The notes: generated by a model not told the origin, from the sequence alone. Positions 18,703-27,154 are shown, counted from the first letter of the stretch. The stretch: 64,000 nt of DNA from Saprospiraceae bacterium (GCA_013360405.1 JABWBR010000028.1:38615-102614); one strand, 5' to 3'. Made by a program: numbers and translations.

Positions 18703-19850
18703 CCGCCTACCGCCAAAACCCTCAACCTTTCTTTTACCCTCTGCGCCTTCTCCAGAGCCTCCGCCAGCGTATCACCCAACACCGTCACATGCCCCATCTT
18801 GCGGTAGGGCTTGGTCTGTGCTTTGCCGTAAATGTGGATGTTCACGCCTTCCATACCCAGGCAGGCTTCAAGGCCGTCGTAGTAGGCGGGTCCGGCATAA
18901 CCCGGTTCGCCCAGCAGGTTGAGCATCACGGAAGCCGACTTCATTTTGGTGCTGCCCAGCGGCAGATTGAGCACGGCACGGATATGTTGTTCAAATTGCG
19001 AAGTATAGCAACTTTCGATAGTATGATGGCCGCTATTGTGGGGGCGCGGGGCCACTTCGTTGATGAGTAATTCGCCGCTTTTTGTGAGAAACAACTCAAC
19101 AGCCAGCAGCCCGCATATGCCGAATGCTTCGATGGTGCGCCGGGCGAGTTGGTCTGCTTCTTTTTCAATTGCCGGATCAATTTGTGCCGGGCAGAGCAGC
19201 CATTCCACCAGGTTGGCGTCGGGGTTGAAATCCATTTCTACGACGGGGAAAGCTTGTATTTCTCCGTTTTCATTGCGGGCCACGATTACCGATAGTTCTT
19301 TGTCAATATCTACGAGCGGCTCGATGACACAGGCGCCGGGCAAGAGTTTGGGCAGGTCGGCAGCCGATTGGATGACGGCCACGCCGCGGCCATCATAACC
19401 AGCCGTCCGCGATTTTTGGACAAAAGGAAAAGAGATCGTGCTATTGGTAATGGCTTCCTGTACCGATTTTTCATCACTAAAAAGCTGAAACGACGCGTTT
19501 GGCAGGCCTTTTTCTGCGTATAACTGTTTCTGCAGGCCTTTATCTTTTATCAGTTCGAGCTGCGCTGGAGAAGGGTGCACGATCTTGCCTTCTTTTTCCA
19601 ATTGGACAAGCGCGGCGGTATTTACATGTTCGATCTCCACGGTAATGACGTCCACCATCTGGCCAAAGTGGTATACGTCGTCGTAGTTGCGAAAATCGCC
19701 TTTCACGAAGGTAGTGGCGTAGGATGCAGCGGGGAAATCGCCGGCTTCGTCGAGTATCCAAACCGGGAGGTGCCAGTTACCGGCGCTCAGCGCCAGCATT
19801 TTGCCCAGTTGTCCGCCGCCTAAGATACCCAAACGGGTTTGGAGGTTCAT
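18699..19850 (-). CDS. purK: 5-(carboxyamino)imidazole ribonucleotide synthase
   Basis: PurK is an ATP-grasp enzyme converting AIR and bicarbonate to N5-CAIR in purine synthesis. Starting at ATG 19850 it begins 'RLGILGGGQLGKML', with ATP-grasp elements 'FPFVQKSRTAGYDGRGVAVI', 'VIEPLVDIDKELSV' and 'NEVAPRPHNSGHHTIES', and is 383 residues, the normal size. An open extension to 20213 runs through the hairpin repeats and the divergent pyrC gene and is rejected. purE is not adjacent. The leader contains three direct repeats of a hairpin (19859-19942). Confidence 0.96.
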   Translation of the reverse strand: MNLQTRLGILGGGQLGKMLALSAGNWHLPVWILDEAGDFPAASYATTFVKGDFRNYDDVYHFGQMVDVITVEIEHVNTAALVQLEKEGKIVHPSPAQLELIKDKGLQKQLYAEKGLPNASFQLFSDEKSVQEAITNSTISFPFVQKSRTAGYDGRGVAVIQSAADLPKLLPGACVIEPLVDIDKELSVIVARNENGEIQAFPVVEMDFNPDANLVEWLLCPAQIDPAIEKEADQLARRTIEAFGICGLLAVELFLTKSGELLINEVAPRPHNSGHHTIESCYTSQFEQHIRAVLNLPLGSTKMKSASVMLNLLGEPGYAGPAYYDGLEACLGMEGVNIHIYGKAQTKPYRKMGHVTVLGDTLAEALEKAQRVKERLRVLAVGG

Positions 19851-19858
19851 GTTAGTTT

Positions 19859-19942
19859 GTGTTTCCACAGCTTGAAAGCTGTTGTTGTGTTTCCACAGCT
19901 TGAAAGCTGTTGTTGTGTTTCCACAGCTTGAAAGCTGTGGGT
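19859..19942. repeat. Three 28-bp direct repeats, each a hairpin, in the purK-pyrC gap
   Basis: The unit GTGTTTCCACAGCTTGAAAG plus CTGTTGTT repeats at 19859, 19887 and 19915. Each holds the stem ACAGCTT-GA-AAGCTGT. The third copy extends its stem to CCACAGCTT/AAGCTGTGG. They begin 8 bp upstream of the purK ATG, so they lie in its leader or operator region. Confidence 0.8.
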
Positions 19943-20006
19943 GAAATATCCCTGCTAAGGTAAGCCAAGTTTGGTTATCTTCGCTATTGCAAATATGTGA
20001 ATTGTC

Positions 20007-21338
20007 ATGTCTACTATACTCATTAGAAATGCGCGCCTCGTAAACGGCGGCGTAATCAGCGACAAAGATATTTTTATCCGTAACGGCTTTATCGAACGCA
20101 TCGACGGCCATATCTCTACGCCGGCCGATCTGGAAATCGACGCCGAAAAACACTGGGTGATTCCAGGTATTATCGACGACCAGGTGCATTTTCGCGAGCC
20201 TGGGCTTACTCATAAAGCCAGCATTTATACCGAAGCCAAAGCCGCCGTGGCCGGCGGGGTGACGTCTTTTATGGAGATGCCCAATACGTCGCCCACCAGT
20301 ACCACACAGGAGCGCCTGCAGGAAAAATATGATATCGGTGCCGCCCGATCCTTGGCGAATTATTCTTTTTACATGGGCGCTACCAACGATAATATCGACG
20401 AGGTGCTGCGCACCGATCCCCGCAGCGTATGCGGTATCAAAGTTTTTATGGGGTCGAGTACGGGAAATATGTTGGTGGACAACGTGCAGGCGCTGGAGGC
20501 TTTGTATTCACAAACGCCTATGTTGATAGCAACCCATTGCGAAGACGAGGCCACGATAAGAGCCAATGCAGCGGCTTACCGCGAGCGCTACGGCGAAAAC
20601 GTGCCGATGGCCTGCCACCCCGACATACGCAGCGTAGAGGCCTGCCTGAAGTCATCGTCGCTGGCTGTGGACTTAGCCAGGCGGTTCGATACGCGGCTGC
20701 ATATTCTGCACATCAGCACTGCGGATGAATTAGCTCTTTTTTCAAATGCACTGCCCCTGGCGGAAAAGCGCATTACGGCCGAGGTGTGCGTGCACCACAT
20801 GTATTTCAATAGCGACGACTACCAACGCCTTGGCGCCGGCATAAAATGCAACCCGGCCATTAAATCAAGGGTGCACCAGTCTGCCTTACTACCCGCCCTG
20901 CTCGACAACCGGCTCGATATTGTGGCTACCGACCATGCTCCGCACACGTGGGTAGAAAAACAACAACCCTATTTTCAGTCGCCCTCGGGCTTGCCGCTCA
21001 TCCAGCATCCATTCAATATGATGTTGGAATTTCATCAGCAAGGCAAGATCAGTCTGGAGCGTATTGTTGAAAAAATGTGCCATGCCCCTGCAATTTGCTT
21101 TCGCATAGAAAAGCGGGGATTTATAAGGGAAGGCTACTGGGCCGACCTGGCCATCATCGACCCCGAACGGGAGTGGACGGTAGCTAAAGATAATATCCAC
21201 TACAAGTGCGGCTGGTCGCCTTTGGAAGGGCACAAGTTTAGGGGAGAAGTGGTATCCACGATAGTCAGTGGACATGTGGCGTACCGCGATGGGCAGTTTA
21301 ACGAGTATAAAATGGGGGAGCGGTTGAGGTTTTATTAG
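20007..21338 (+). CDS. pyrC: Dihydroorotase, class I type
   Basis: It catalyses cyclisation of carbamoyl aspartate to dihydroorotate in pyrimidine synthesis. The 443-residue amidohydrolase has 'GIIDDQVHFREPGLTHK', 'GGVTSFMEMPNTSPT', 'LIATHCEDE', 'HILHISTADE' and the catalytic 'IVATDHAPHT'. The usual metal motif DxHxH reads DDQVH here, so the first ligand histidine is glutamine. I recall the same in other Bacteroidota dihydroorotases, so it is probably lineage-wide. It diverges from purK. Its TAG stop lies in the word TTAGCAGTTAG of a repeat element. Confidence 0.93.
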   Translation: MSTILIRNARLVNGGVISDKDIFIRNGFIERIDGHISTPADLEIDAEKHWVIPGIIDDQVHFREPGLTHKASIYTEAKAAVAGGVTSFMEMPNTSPTSTTQERLQEKYDIGAARSLANYSFYMGATNDNIDEVLRTDPRSVCGIKVFMGSSTGNMLVDNVQALEALYSQTPMLIATHCEDEATIRANAAAYRERYGENVPMACHPDIRSVEACLKSSSLAVDLARRFDTRLHILHISTADELALFSNALPLAEKRITAEVCVHHMYFNSDDYQRLGAGIKCNPAIKSRVHQSALLPALLDNRLDIVATDHAPHTWVEKQQPYFQSPSGLPLIQHPFNMMLEFHQQGKISLERIVEKMCHAPAICFRIEKRGFIREGYWADLAIIDPEREWTVAKDNIHYKCGWSPLEGHKFRGEVVSTIVSGHVAYRDGQFNEYKMGERLRFY

Positions 21339-21395
21339 CAGTTAGCACTCAGTAGTTAGCACTCTGCTACTATACGCTGACAGCTAAGTCCTAAA
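21335..21395. repeat. Word-repeat element between convergent pyrC and anti-sigma genes
   Basis: TTAGCAGTTAGCACTC (21335-21350) and AGTAGTTAGCACTC (21351-21364) are direct copies; CTGCTA and GACAGCTAA words follow in inverted sense. The pyrC stop (TAG 21336-21338) and the anti-sigma stop (complement of CTA 21384-21386) both lie inside. It shares the 11-bp word with the leuB element. Confidence 0.65.
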
Positions 21396-21875
21396 AAAAC
21401 GGCGCAAGCTGATATCCATCAGGTACAGAATAAACAATGTACTTGCCACCATGGCGATCATAAAAAAAGTAGAGTAGGGGATAGCATCTACTAACCTGGC
21501 CAATGAAGAATCCACCACATGGTTGAAACGACTGTGGCTGTGCGAATAGGGAGAAACGTTTAACGCAGCCCAACTTAGCGCGGCAGTGAGCGCGCTGCCG
21601 AGTCCGGCCATCCAGCGCACAAAAGACCGGGGGAGTAATTGCTGCGCGGACTTGGCCGGAAACGCTTTGAATACGCGATCCAGCACATTGGCTTGAAAAC
21701 GCAAAGAAGGCTGTTCGGGTTGTTGTCGGGATAATTCCGTTTGTAAGGCCTTGCAGCAATCCCATTCCGCCCGGAAAGCAGGGTTGATCAGCAGTTTGGC
21801 TTCGACGGCTTTTTTTTCGGCCTCGGAGCACTCGCCGTCTATGTATTTCCAGATAAGGATGTGATCCTCTTGCAT
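21384..21875 (-). CDS. Probable membrane anti-sigma factor
   Basis: The product is 163 residues. The N-terminus 'WKYIDGECSEAEKKAVEAKL' followed by 'NPAFRAEWDCCKALQTEL' is the usual start of Bacteroidota anti-sigma factors (a short helical sigma-binding domain). No HxxxCxxC zinc motif is present. Two hydrophobic segments follow (weak at about 92-108, strong at about 136-157). The gene starts 60 bp after the ECF sigma gene on the same strand, the standard sigma/anti-sigma order. Partner assignment rests on context; the stimulus is unknown. Confidence 0.75.
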   Translation of the reverse strand: MQEDHILIWKYIDGECSEAEKKAVEAKLLINPAFRAEWDCCKALQTELSRQQPEQPSLRFQANVLDRVFKAFPAKSAQQLLPRSFVRWMAGLGSALTAALSWAALNVSPYSHSHSRFNHVVDSSLARLVDAIPYSTFFMIAMVASTLFILYLMDISLRRFFRT

Positions 21876-21935
21876 TGTTAATTTCTTTTTGATCTCTCAC
21901 TCTTCCCGACCTCTGGTGAACGGTAAACGTTCACC

Positions 21936-22499
21936 CTACCCTCGATCACTCTCCCAAAACGGCGTCAAATGGTGTTTAAGGGCCTCCCGGAGGCGAAATA
22001 AACGGGTTTTGATGTTGGTTTCAGTCAGTCGGGTGATTTCTGAAATTTCCTTTATCGGTTTTTCATTTAAATAAAACAAAGTCACAATAGTTGCATCCTC
22101 GGGTTTTAACTTAAGTATGGCTTCCTGGAGGGCTTCCTGCAAATCTTTGTTTTGCAGTACGGCTACCGGGGAAGCGGTTTGGGTATCTTCCACCTGCAAA
22201 AAGACCTCACTATCGTCAAGCGAGCGGGTATCGTTGTTTTTACGCCTGTTCGCGTCGATGGCCGTTCGGTAGGCGATGGTATAAAGCCAGGTACTGAACT
22301 TCGATTTTTGCTCAAAACTCGCGAGGGTTTTGTGGACTTTCACAAACACATCCTGTGCGGCCTCCTCCGCCTCTTCTCTTGAACGCAACACCCTGTATGT
22401 GATGGTGAAAACAAAATTCTGATACCGCTCCACCAATTGGCGAAAAGCCAACCGACTGCCCTGCAAGGTTAAGCGTACCAGCCTGATGTCTTCTTCCAT
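21936..22499 (-). CDS. ECF-type RNA polymerase sigma factor
   Basis: The 187-residue protein has sigma region 2 ('FRQLVERYQNFVFTITYRVL', then 'EEAAQDVFVKVHKTL' and 'FSTWLYTIAYRTAIDANRR') and region 4 ('LKPEDATIVTLFYLNEKPIK' with helix-turn-helix 'ISEITRLTETNIKTRLFRLR'). There is no extra domain. It is cotranscribed with the anti-sigma gene and divergent from a DUF6249-like gene. Both directions carry the identical bipartite promoter TTTGCAACCGA-N13-TCGTCGTA, so the sigma factor probably drives its own operon and the divergent gene. Confidence 0.95.
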   Translation of the reverse strand: MEEDIRLVRLTLQGSRLAFRQLVERYQNFVFTITYRVLRSREEAEEAAQDVFVKVHKTLASFEQKSKFSTWLYTIAYRTAIDANRRKNNDTRSLDDSEVFLQVEDTQTASPVAVLQNKDLQEALQEAILKLKPEDATIVTLFYLNEKPIKEISEITRLTETNIKTRLFRLREALKHHLTPFWESDRG

Positions 22500-22516
22500 G
22501 CGTTTGTTCTATGGCC

Positions 22517-22548
22517 TACGACGATAAAAAATAGGTGTCGGTTGCAAA
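22517..22548 (-). promoter_or_regulatory. Predicted autoregulated ECF promoter for the sigma operon
   Basis: Reading the minus strand, TTTGCAACCGA (22548-22538) is followed by 13 bp and TCGTCGTA (22524-22517). GCAACC (-35) to CGTC (-10) is 16 bp, normal for ECF sigma factors, and CGTC is a common ECF -10. The -10 ends 17 bp before the ATG at 22499. The overlapping TATATTTG (22552-22545) could also act as a housekeeping -7 box. Confidence 0.7.
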
Positions 22549-22572
22549 TATACTTCTAAAAAAAATGAGTTT

Positions 22573-22604
22573 TTTGCAACCGATTACGCGCGGCTCTCGT
22601 CGTA
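22573..22604 (+). promoter_or_regulatory. Predicted ECF promoter for the DUF6249-like gene
   Basis: TTTGCAACCGA (22573-22583), 13 bp, then TCGTCGTA (22597-22604) is the same 19 fixed bases and spacing as on the opposite strand. The -10 ends 19 bp before ATG 22624. The N13 segments of the two promoters are unrelated, which argues for selection on the boxes. Confidence 0.72.
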
Positions 22605-22623
22605 AGCTAAAAAAATAAGTACC

Positions 22624-22974
22624 ATGGATGGTCCCGAAATATTAATACCGCTTGTAGCCATCGTAGGATTTTTCTGTACGGTGATTTTTGTAGTCTTTAT
22701 TTACTTTTCTTCCCGCCACAAAGAACGCATGGCGTTGCTGGAGTATGGCAAAGATGTGAATGTGTTTGAAAAACGTCCCAACCGGTTGCGCTTGCTCAAG
22801 CAGGGTATCGTAGCTGTGATGGTAGGCGCCGGACTGCTTATGGGCAACGTAATGACCGCCTTTGGCGCAGATGACGAGATTGTGTATCTGGGCATGCCTC
22901 TGCTTATGGGGGGCGTGGGATTAATCGGTTTTTACCTCTTTTTGCCCCGCAATAGCCATGATGATGTGGTTTGA
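22624..22974 (+). CDS. Small membrane protein, DUF6249-like
   Basis: The 116-residue product has an N-terminal membrane helix (about 7-29), a cytoplasmic stretch 'SSRHKERMALLEYGKDV', and two further hydrophobic segments (about 60-77 and 87-107). This is the layout of DUF6249 proteins found beside ECF sigma genes in Bacteroidota (from memory). It shares the divergent ECF promoter pair with the sigma gene, so it is a likely direct target of that sigma factor. Function is unknown. Confidence 0.8.
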   Translation: MDGPEILIPLVAIVGFFCTVIFVVFIYFSSRHKERMALLEYGKDVNVFEKRPNRLRLLKQGIVAVMVGAGLLMGNVMTAFGADDEIVYLGMPLLMGGVGLIGFYLFLPRNSHDDVV

Positions 22975-22978
22975 AAAA

Positions 22979-23090
22979 GGGTTTATGAGGGTTTATGAAA
23001 GTTTATGAAAGTTTATGAAAGTTTATGAGGGATTATAAGAGTTTATATAATTTCAACCTTCATAACCCTTCATAACCCTTCATAAACCCT
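22979..23090. repeat. 10-bp word tandem and its inverted copy (hairpin) filling the gap
   Basis: GTTTATGA-NN repeats with a 10-bp period at 22981, 22991, 23001, 23011 and 23021, with decayed copies at 23031 and 23041. The inverted word CTTCATAACC repeats three times from 23057 to 23090. The element occupies nearly the whole space between the flanking genes. Confidence 0.8.
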
Positions 23091-23093
23091 CTC

Positions 23094-23639
23094 GTGAAAG
23101 ATCATTCCTTTTATTTCCTCGCCATATTAGCGCCTGCCGATGTCAGTGAAGAAGTAACTGCATTCAAGCAGTATGCCGCTTTGAATTTTGAAAGTTCGCG
23201 GGCGCTACACTCTCCGCCTCATATAACGCTTATTCCACCTTTTTTGTGGCCGGCCCAGCGGCTAACTGATGTAATTATGGAAGTTGAACGGGTGGCCGGC
23301 GCCGTATCGCAATTCGGGATTTCTTTGCACAATTTCAACTGTTTTCCTCCCCGTGTAATCTTTGTCGATGTGCCGGAAAACAAGGCGCTTGCTTCTCTGC
23401 AGGCTACTTTGTCGCAGCACCTGCATCAGCAACTCAATCTGGGCGGCGAGGATAAACGCGGCTTTCATCCGCACATGACCGTAGCCTTCAAAGACCTGCG
23501 GCGGCGATTGTTTGCCCCTGCCTGGGATTATTTCTCCAAAATAAATTACGAAAGAACCTACGAAGTGCGTGAAATTGCCCTGTTGCGCCACAATAACCAT
23601 GAGTGGGAGGTCATTCGCCGCTTCCTGCTCAATTGTTAA
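23094..23639 (+). CDS. 2'-5' RNA ligase/cyclic phosphodiesterase superfamily protein
   Basis: The 181-residue protein has the two catalytic HxT motifs of the 2H superfamily: 'SPPHITLIPPF' (about 42-52) and 'GFHPHMTVAFKDL' (about 124-136). Such enzymes hydrolyse or ligate 2',5' or 2',3'-cyclic RNA linkages; the substrate here is unknown. The start is GTG 23094, directly after the inverted repeat; no in-frame ATG precedes the conserved N-terminal strand 'SFYFLAILAP'. Confidence 0.85.
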   Translation: MKDHSFYFLAILAPADVSEEVTAFKQYAALNFESSRALHSPPHITLIPPFLWPAQRLTDVIMEVERVAGAVSQFGISLHNFNCFPPRVIFVDVPENKALASLQATLSQHLHQQLNLGGEDKRGFHPHMTVAFKDLRRRLFAPAWDYFSKINYERTYEVREIALLRHNNHEWEVIRRFLLNC

Positions 23640-23777
23640 TTTCAGTAGGGAATTAGTTATATATGAAAAATAATGAAATATTTGCGAGAGAAGTGTTAAG
23701 GCTTTATACTTTGCACTTAGAATCAACGTTTATTAATTGCTTGTCCATGAAACAGGTGGTCATTAGCTCAAACGTCT

Positions 23778-26700
23778 ATGCGGTGGAATTGGATTGCAAG
23801 TATTCTTTTAGGGTTATGGTCAATATCACTTCAGGCCCAGCCATACTTCCCTGTCAAAATCAATAAAAAGTGGGGGTTGATCGACGCGAGCGGGCAGGTG
23901 GTATTGAAACCCGGTTATGATGCTATTGGTGATTTCAAGGACTTCGGTTATGCGGTGATGCAGCGCCAAGGTAAGATCGGGCTGCTCAACCGGGAGGGAA
24001 AGGAGATCATTGCTCCCCGCTATGAAGACCTCAAAGTACTCGATTCCACGCTGATTGCAGTCATGGACTATGGGGAATGGATGGTCATCAACCTGCTCGG
24101 CCAGGTAGTACTCAACAAAGGGTATACACGGGTGCAGGTTTGGGATGGCGAATACCTGGCTTTTCTTCAAAATAAAAAATGGGGTATAGTCAACAAATAT
24201 GGCCGCCTTATCGCCGAGCCACGCTTTGACGAAGTGTATCGGGAAGACGCTTTTTTTGTCACAAGGCGCGGAGATATGCTCGGCCTGCTATCGCCGACAG
24301 GGGGTGAAATACTAACTAATGCCGCTGCCGAAATCAAAATCCTCAGCGATACCCTGTTTTTTTACAGGGTAGGAAGGTTGTGGGGCGCCGTCGACCACTA
24401 CGGAGGCCCGCTGATACCCCCAAAGTACGATAGTTACAAGAAAATATCAGACCAGTTTATCAAGCTGGTGGCCGACAATACTTTTTATCTTTATTCCATC
24501 AACTGCGGTAGTATTGTCACGCATGGCGAATACGACGATTATTATCCTTTTTCGAAAAAATATATAATCACGAAACGCAAGCGCCAGTTGGGGCTCATAG
24601 ACTGGTGCGGGCAGGAGTTACTGCCCTGTCAGTACAACGAAATACAGCCCTATGATGGCAATTGGTTCCGCGTAAATTCCAAGGGACGATGGGGGGTGGT
24701 CACTACCGACGGCCAGTCCATTATCCCGTTTGAATACGACTATATTGCTCCTTTGCGCGACAAGGTTTGTATTGTAAAAAAAGATGGGTTATATGGCGTT
24801 GCTAACGTGCTGGGTCAAGAAGTGGTGGAATCCAAATTTAATCGCATTGTGCTCGAAAATAACCAGGCGAAAGCGTATACTCAAAAAAACGACAAACCAG
24901 GGGAGGAAATACTCACCCTTTTTAGCTTTGATGACCAGGGGTTGGTAAAAGACAACAGCAGCTCCGACAAACACTTCCAGATCACCATCGGGGGTAGAAA
25001 AAATACAACGGAATCCGCAGTATCCGATAATAATTTTGTGCTCGAGAAATTCGAATGGTTTTATTCGCCGGCAATGGACCGCTGGGGATTGCGTAAGTTG
25101 GAAGACGGCACGATTCAGATCGAACCCAAATTTCATTTTATACAAGTTGAACCCAAACTGGGCTTTACCCTGGTAGGTATCGAAAAATCAGGCAAATACG
25201 AGTTCGAGCGTTCCACATTCCGATTTGATATGATCTATGGGCTCGTCAACAACGAAATAGGCGCACTGGTCACGGAGGTCGACTTTTGGGATATCCGATT
25301 TGACGATTACTACAACAACTTTCCCGTGGCGCGATGTATCTTTTCAAACGGCCGCCACGGACTAATGGACCGGATTGGTCGAATTGTGAAGCGGGATTAT
25401 GCCTATATAGGCGAATTTTACGACGGCCTGGCGCGGGTAAGCCTGCAGGGTAAATTGTCGGGTAGCCTCAAGGAAAAAGGCAGTCTGGGCAAGTTGAGCG
25501 ATTACCTGGTTAACCACCTTTGCGCAGGGTATCTGGTAGATTATACCCAATACGATCAGGTTTTCAGTTCTGATGCTTCGCTTGTATGTGATGGTTGTCA
25601 ATGGGGATATATCGATACGAGTGCAAGTGTAGTCATCCAGCCCCAATACACGTATGCTGCTGACTTCACCAATAATGTAGGAATTGTGGCTTGTAATGAA
25701 AAATGGGGAATGATCAACCGCAATGGGCATACGCTCATCCCCTGCCAATACGACGGTATCGGTTTTCTCGAAAACACCAACAACAGCATTGTAAAAGTAT
25801 ACGTACAAGCACCCAAATACGGCCTTATAGATACATTGGGACAACTCAGGGTTGGCGCTGTATACGATGAGATCGGCTCTTTTGCCGAAGGCCGCCTGGC
25901 AGTGAAACGCAACGGCATGTGGGGTTTTGTAAATGTGGATGGTTTGGAGGTTATCCCCTGCCGTTTTCGCGAAGTAATGAATTTCAGCGAGGGCCTGGCT
26001 GCCGTTAAACTGGGGCGCCAATGGGGGTTTATTGACAAGCAGGGCGATGTGCAAATTAAGTTTGAATATAAACGCGCCGGCAATTTTAACAACGGCCTGG
26101 CCTGGGTGCAAAATGAAGAAGGAGTAGGGTATGTCGACAGGTTGGGCGCTATGGCCATCCCCACCCGCTACGAAAAAGCTTTTGATTTTCAGGGCGGCGT
26201 GGCACGTATCGTATCCGGCGGCAAATACGGATTGGTTGATATGCGGGGCAAAGCTATTGCCCGTCCCCGCTTCACGGATATCCGCGAATTTGATTCATCG
26301 GGCCTGGCAGTGGTTCGCTTTGGCTATAAGCAGGTTACTTACGGCGTGATTAACAGGCAAGGGCAATTGATTACATCTCAGGGTTATGTGGTGGTGGAGC
26401 CTTTTCAGGAAGGCATGGCACTGGTTAAAGACAGCAAGGGCTTCGGCTTTATCGATACTACCGGCAAACTGGTTATTCCCTGTATCTACTCCAAAGCAGC
26501 GCCTTTTTATGAAGGTCGCGCCGCGGTATACAAGGATGGCGCCTGCGGATATATCGATGTTAAAGGCGCTGTGGTTATTCCCTTCGATTTTTCGCGTTGT
26601 CTCGATTTTGACGCCGACAAGGCCGTGGTTTATAAAGGCATTAAGCGGGCGGGCCTGGTCAGCTTGGACGGGCAACTCATCCTGGAACCAGGCCTTGACA

Positions 26701-27107
26701 GGTTGCTGAAATTTCAGGAAGGCCGCGGACTGATGCGCGACGAAAAACTGCGTTTTTATTATATTACCGAACAAGCCAATGTGTACGACGGGTATTATGA
26801 AAAGGCCACCGCATTTAAACACGGCGTGGCTGTAGTGCAGATCAACGGCAAATGGGGTATCATTAACCAAAAAGGTATCGAAATTATTCCGCCAAAATAC
26901 GACCGCATTGATAGCTTTGAAGGCGGCTACGCGAAAGTACGCATAGAAGGACTCAACGGTTTATCCAATCTCGACGGCCAACTTATCGCACAACCCGATT
27001 ATGAGTTTATCAGCTATGCAGGCCAGGGCCTCTTCCGGGTGGAACAAGGCGACAAAATTGGATACTTCGACACCGAAGGACATTGGATATGGGGTTTGAC
27101 GCAATGA
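23778..27107 (+). CDS. Large secreted WG-repeat protein
   Basis: The 1109-residue product has a signal peptide (about 1-21, ending 'ISLQAQ') and then about 25 WG-type repeats ('KWGLIDASGQVVLKPGYDAI', 'KWGIVNKYGRLIAEPRFDEV', 'QWGFIDKQGDVQIKFEYKRA', 'KWGIINQKGIEIIPPKYDRI'). Each is about 35-50 residues of beta structure. A less regular section (about 370-620) separates two repeat blocks. WG repeats are ligand- or protein-binding modules of unknown role; no catalytic domain or sorting signal is seen. ATG 23778 is chosen because it yields the signal peptide. An overlapping frame from 23747 lacks support. Confidence 0.88.
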   Translation: MRWNWIASILLGLWSISLQAQPYFPVKINKKWGLIDASGQVVLKPGYDAIGDFKDFGYAVMQRQGKIGLLNREGKEIIAPRYEDLKVLDSTLIAVMDYGEWMVINLLGQVVLNKGYTRVQVWDGEYLAFLQNKKWGIVNKYGRLIAEPRFDEVYREDAFFVTRRGDMLGLLSPTGGEILTNAAAEIKILSDTLFFYRVGRLWGAVDHYGGPLIPPKYDSYKKISDQFIKLVADNTFYLYSINCGSIVTHGEYDDYYPFSKKYIITKRKRQLGLIDWCGQELLPCQYNEIQPYDGNWFRVNSKGRWGVVTTDGQSIIPFEYDYIAPLRDKVCIVKKDGLYGVANVLGQEVVESKFNRIVLENNQAKAYTQKNDKPGEEILTLFSFDDQGLVKDNSSSDKHFQITIGGRKNTTESAVSDNNFVLEKFEWFYSPAMDRWGLRKLEDGTIQIEPKFHFIQVEPKLGFTLVGIEKSGKYEFERSTFRFDMIYGLVNNEIGALVTEVDFWDIRFDDYYNNFPVARCIFSNGRHGLMDRIGRIVKRDYAYIGEFYDGLARVSLQGKLSGSLKEKGSLGKLSDYLVNHLCAGYLVDYTQYDQVFSSDASLVCDGCQWGYIDTSASVVIQPQYTYAADFTNNVGIVACNEKWGMINRNGHTLIPCQYDGIGFLENTNNSIVKVYVQAPKYGLIDTLGQLRVGAVYDEIGSFAEGRLAVKRNGMWGFVNVDGLEVIPCRFREVMNFSEGLAAVKLGRQWGFIDKQGDVQIKFEYKRAGNFNNGLAWVQNEEGVGYVDRLGAMAIPTRYEKAFDFQGGVARIVSGGKYGLVDMRGKAIARPRFTDIREFDSSGLAVVRFGYKQVTYGVINRQGQLITSQGYVVVEPFQEGMALVKDSKGFGFIDTTGKLVIPCIYSKAAPFYEGRAAVYKDGACGYIDVKGAVVIPFDFSRCLDFDADKAVVYKGIKRAGLVSLDGQLILEPGLDRLLKFQEGRGLMRDEKLRFYYITEQANVYDGYYEKATAFKHGVAVVQINGKWGIINQKGIEIIPPKYDRIDSFEGGYAKVRIEGLNGLSNLDGQLIAQPDYEFISYAGQGLFRVEQGDKIGYFDTEGHWIWGLTQ

Positions 27108-27154
27108 CAACGCGAAATATCGCGTATATTTACCCTGATTAAAACAGGAAGTAT

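Noticed and set aside
19851..20213. N-terminal extension of purK to 20213
   Set aside because: It would read through three hairpin repeats and the start of the divergent pyrC gene; ATG 19850 gives the standard PurK N-terminus.
21391..21900. Alternative 169-residue minus-strand frame overlapping the anti-sigma gene
   Set aside because: The 21384-21875 frame has the anti-sigma N-terminus and a membrane helix; the alternative has neither.
23747..23866. Short overlapping frame from ATG 23747 upstream of the WG gene
   Set aside because: It lies in another frame, overlaps the signal peptide of the WG protein and ends without features; probably chance.
25362..26111. 249-residue minus-strand frame inside the WG-repeat gene
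   Set aside because: It is a shadow of the repeat-rich coding strand with no motif or start context.
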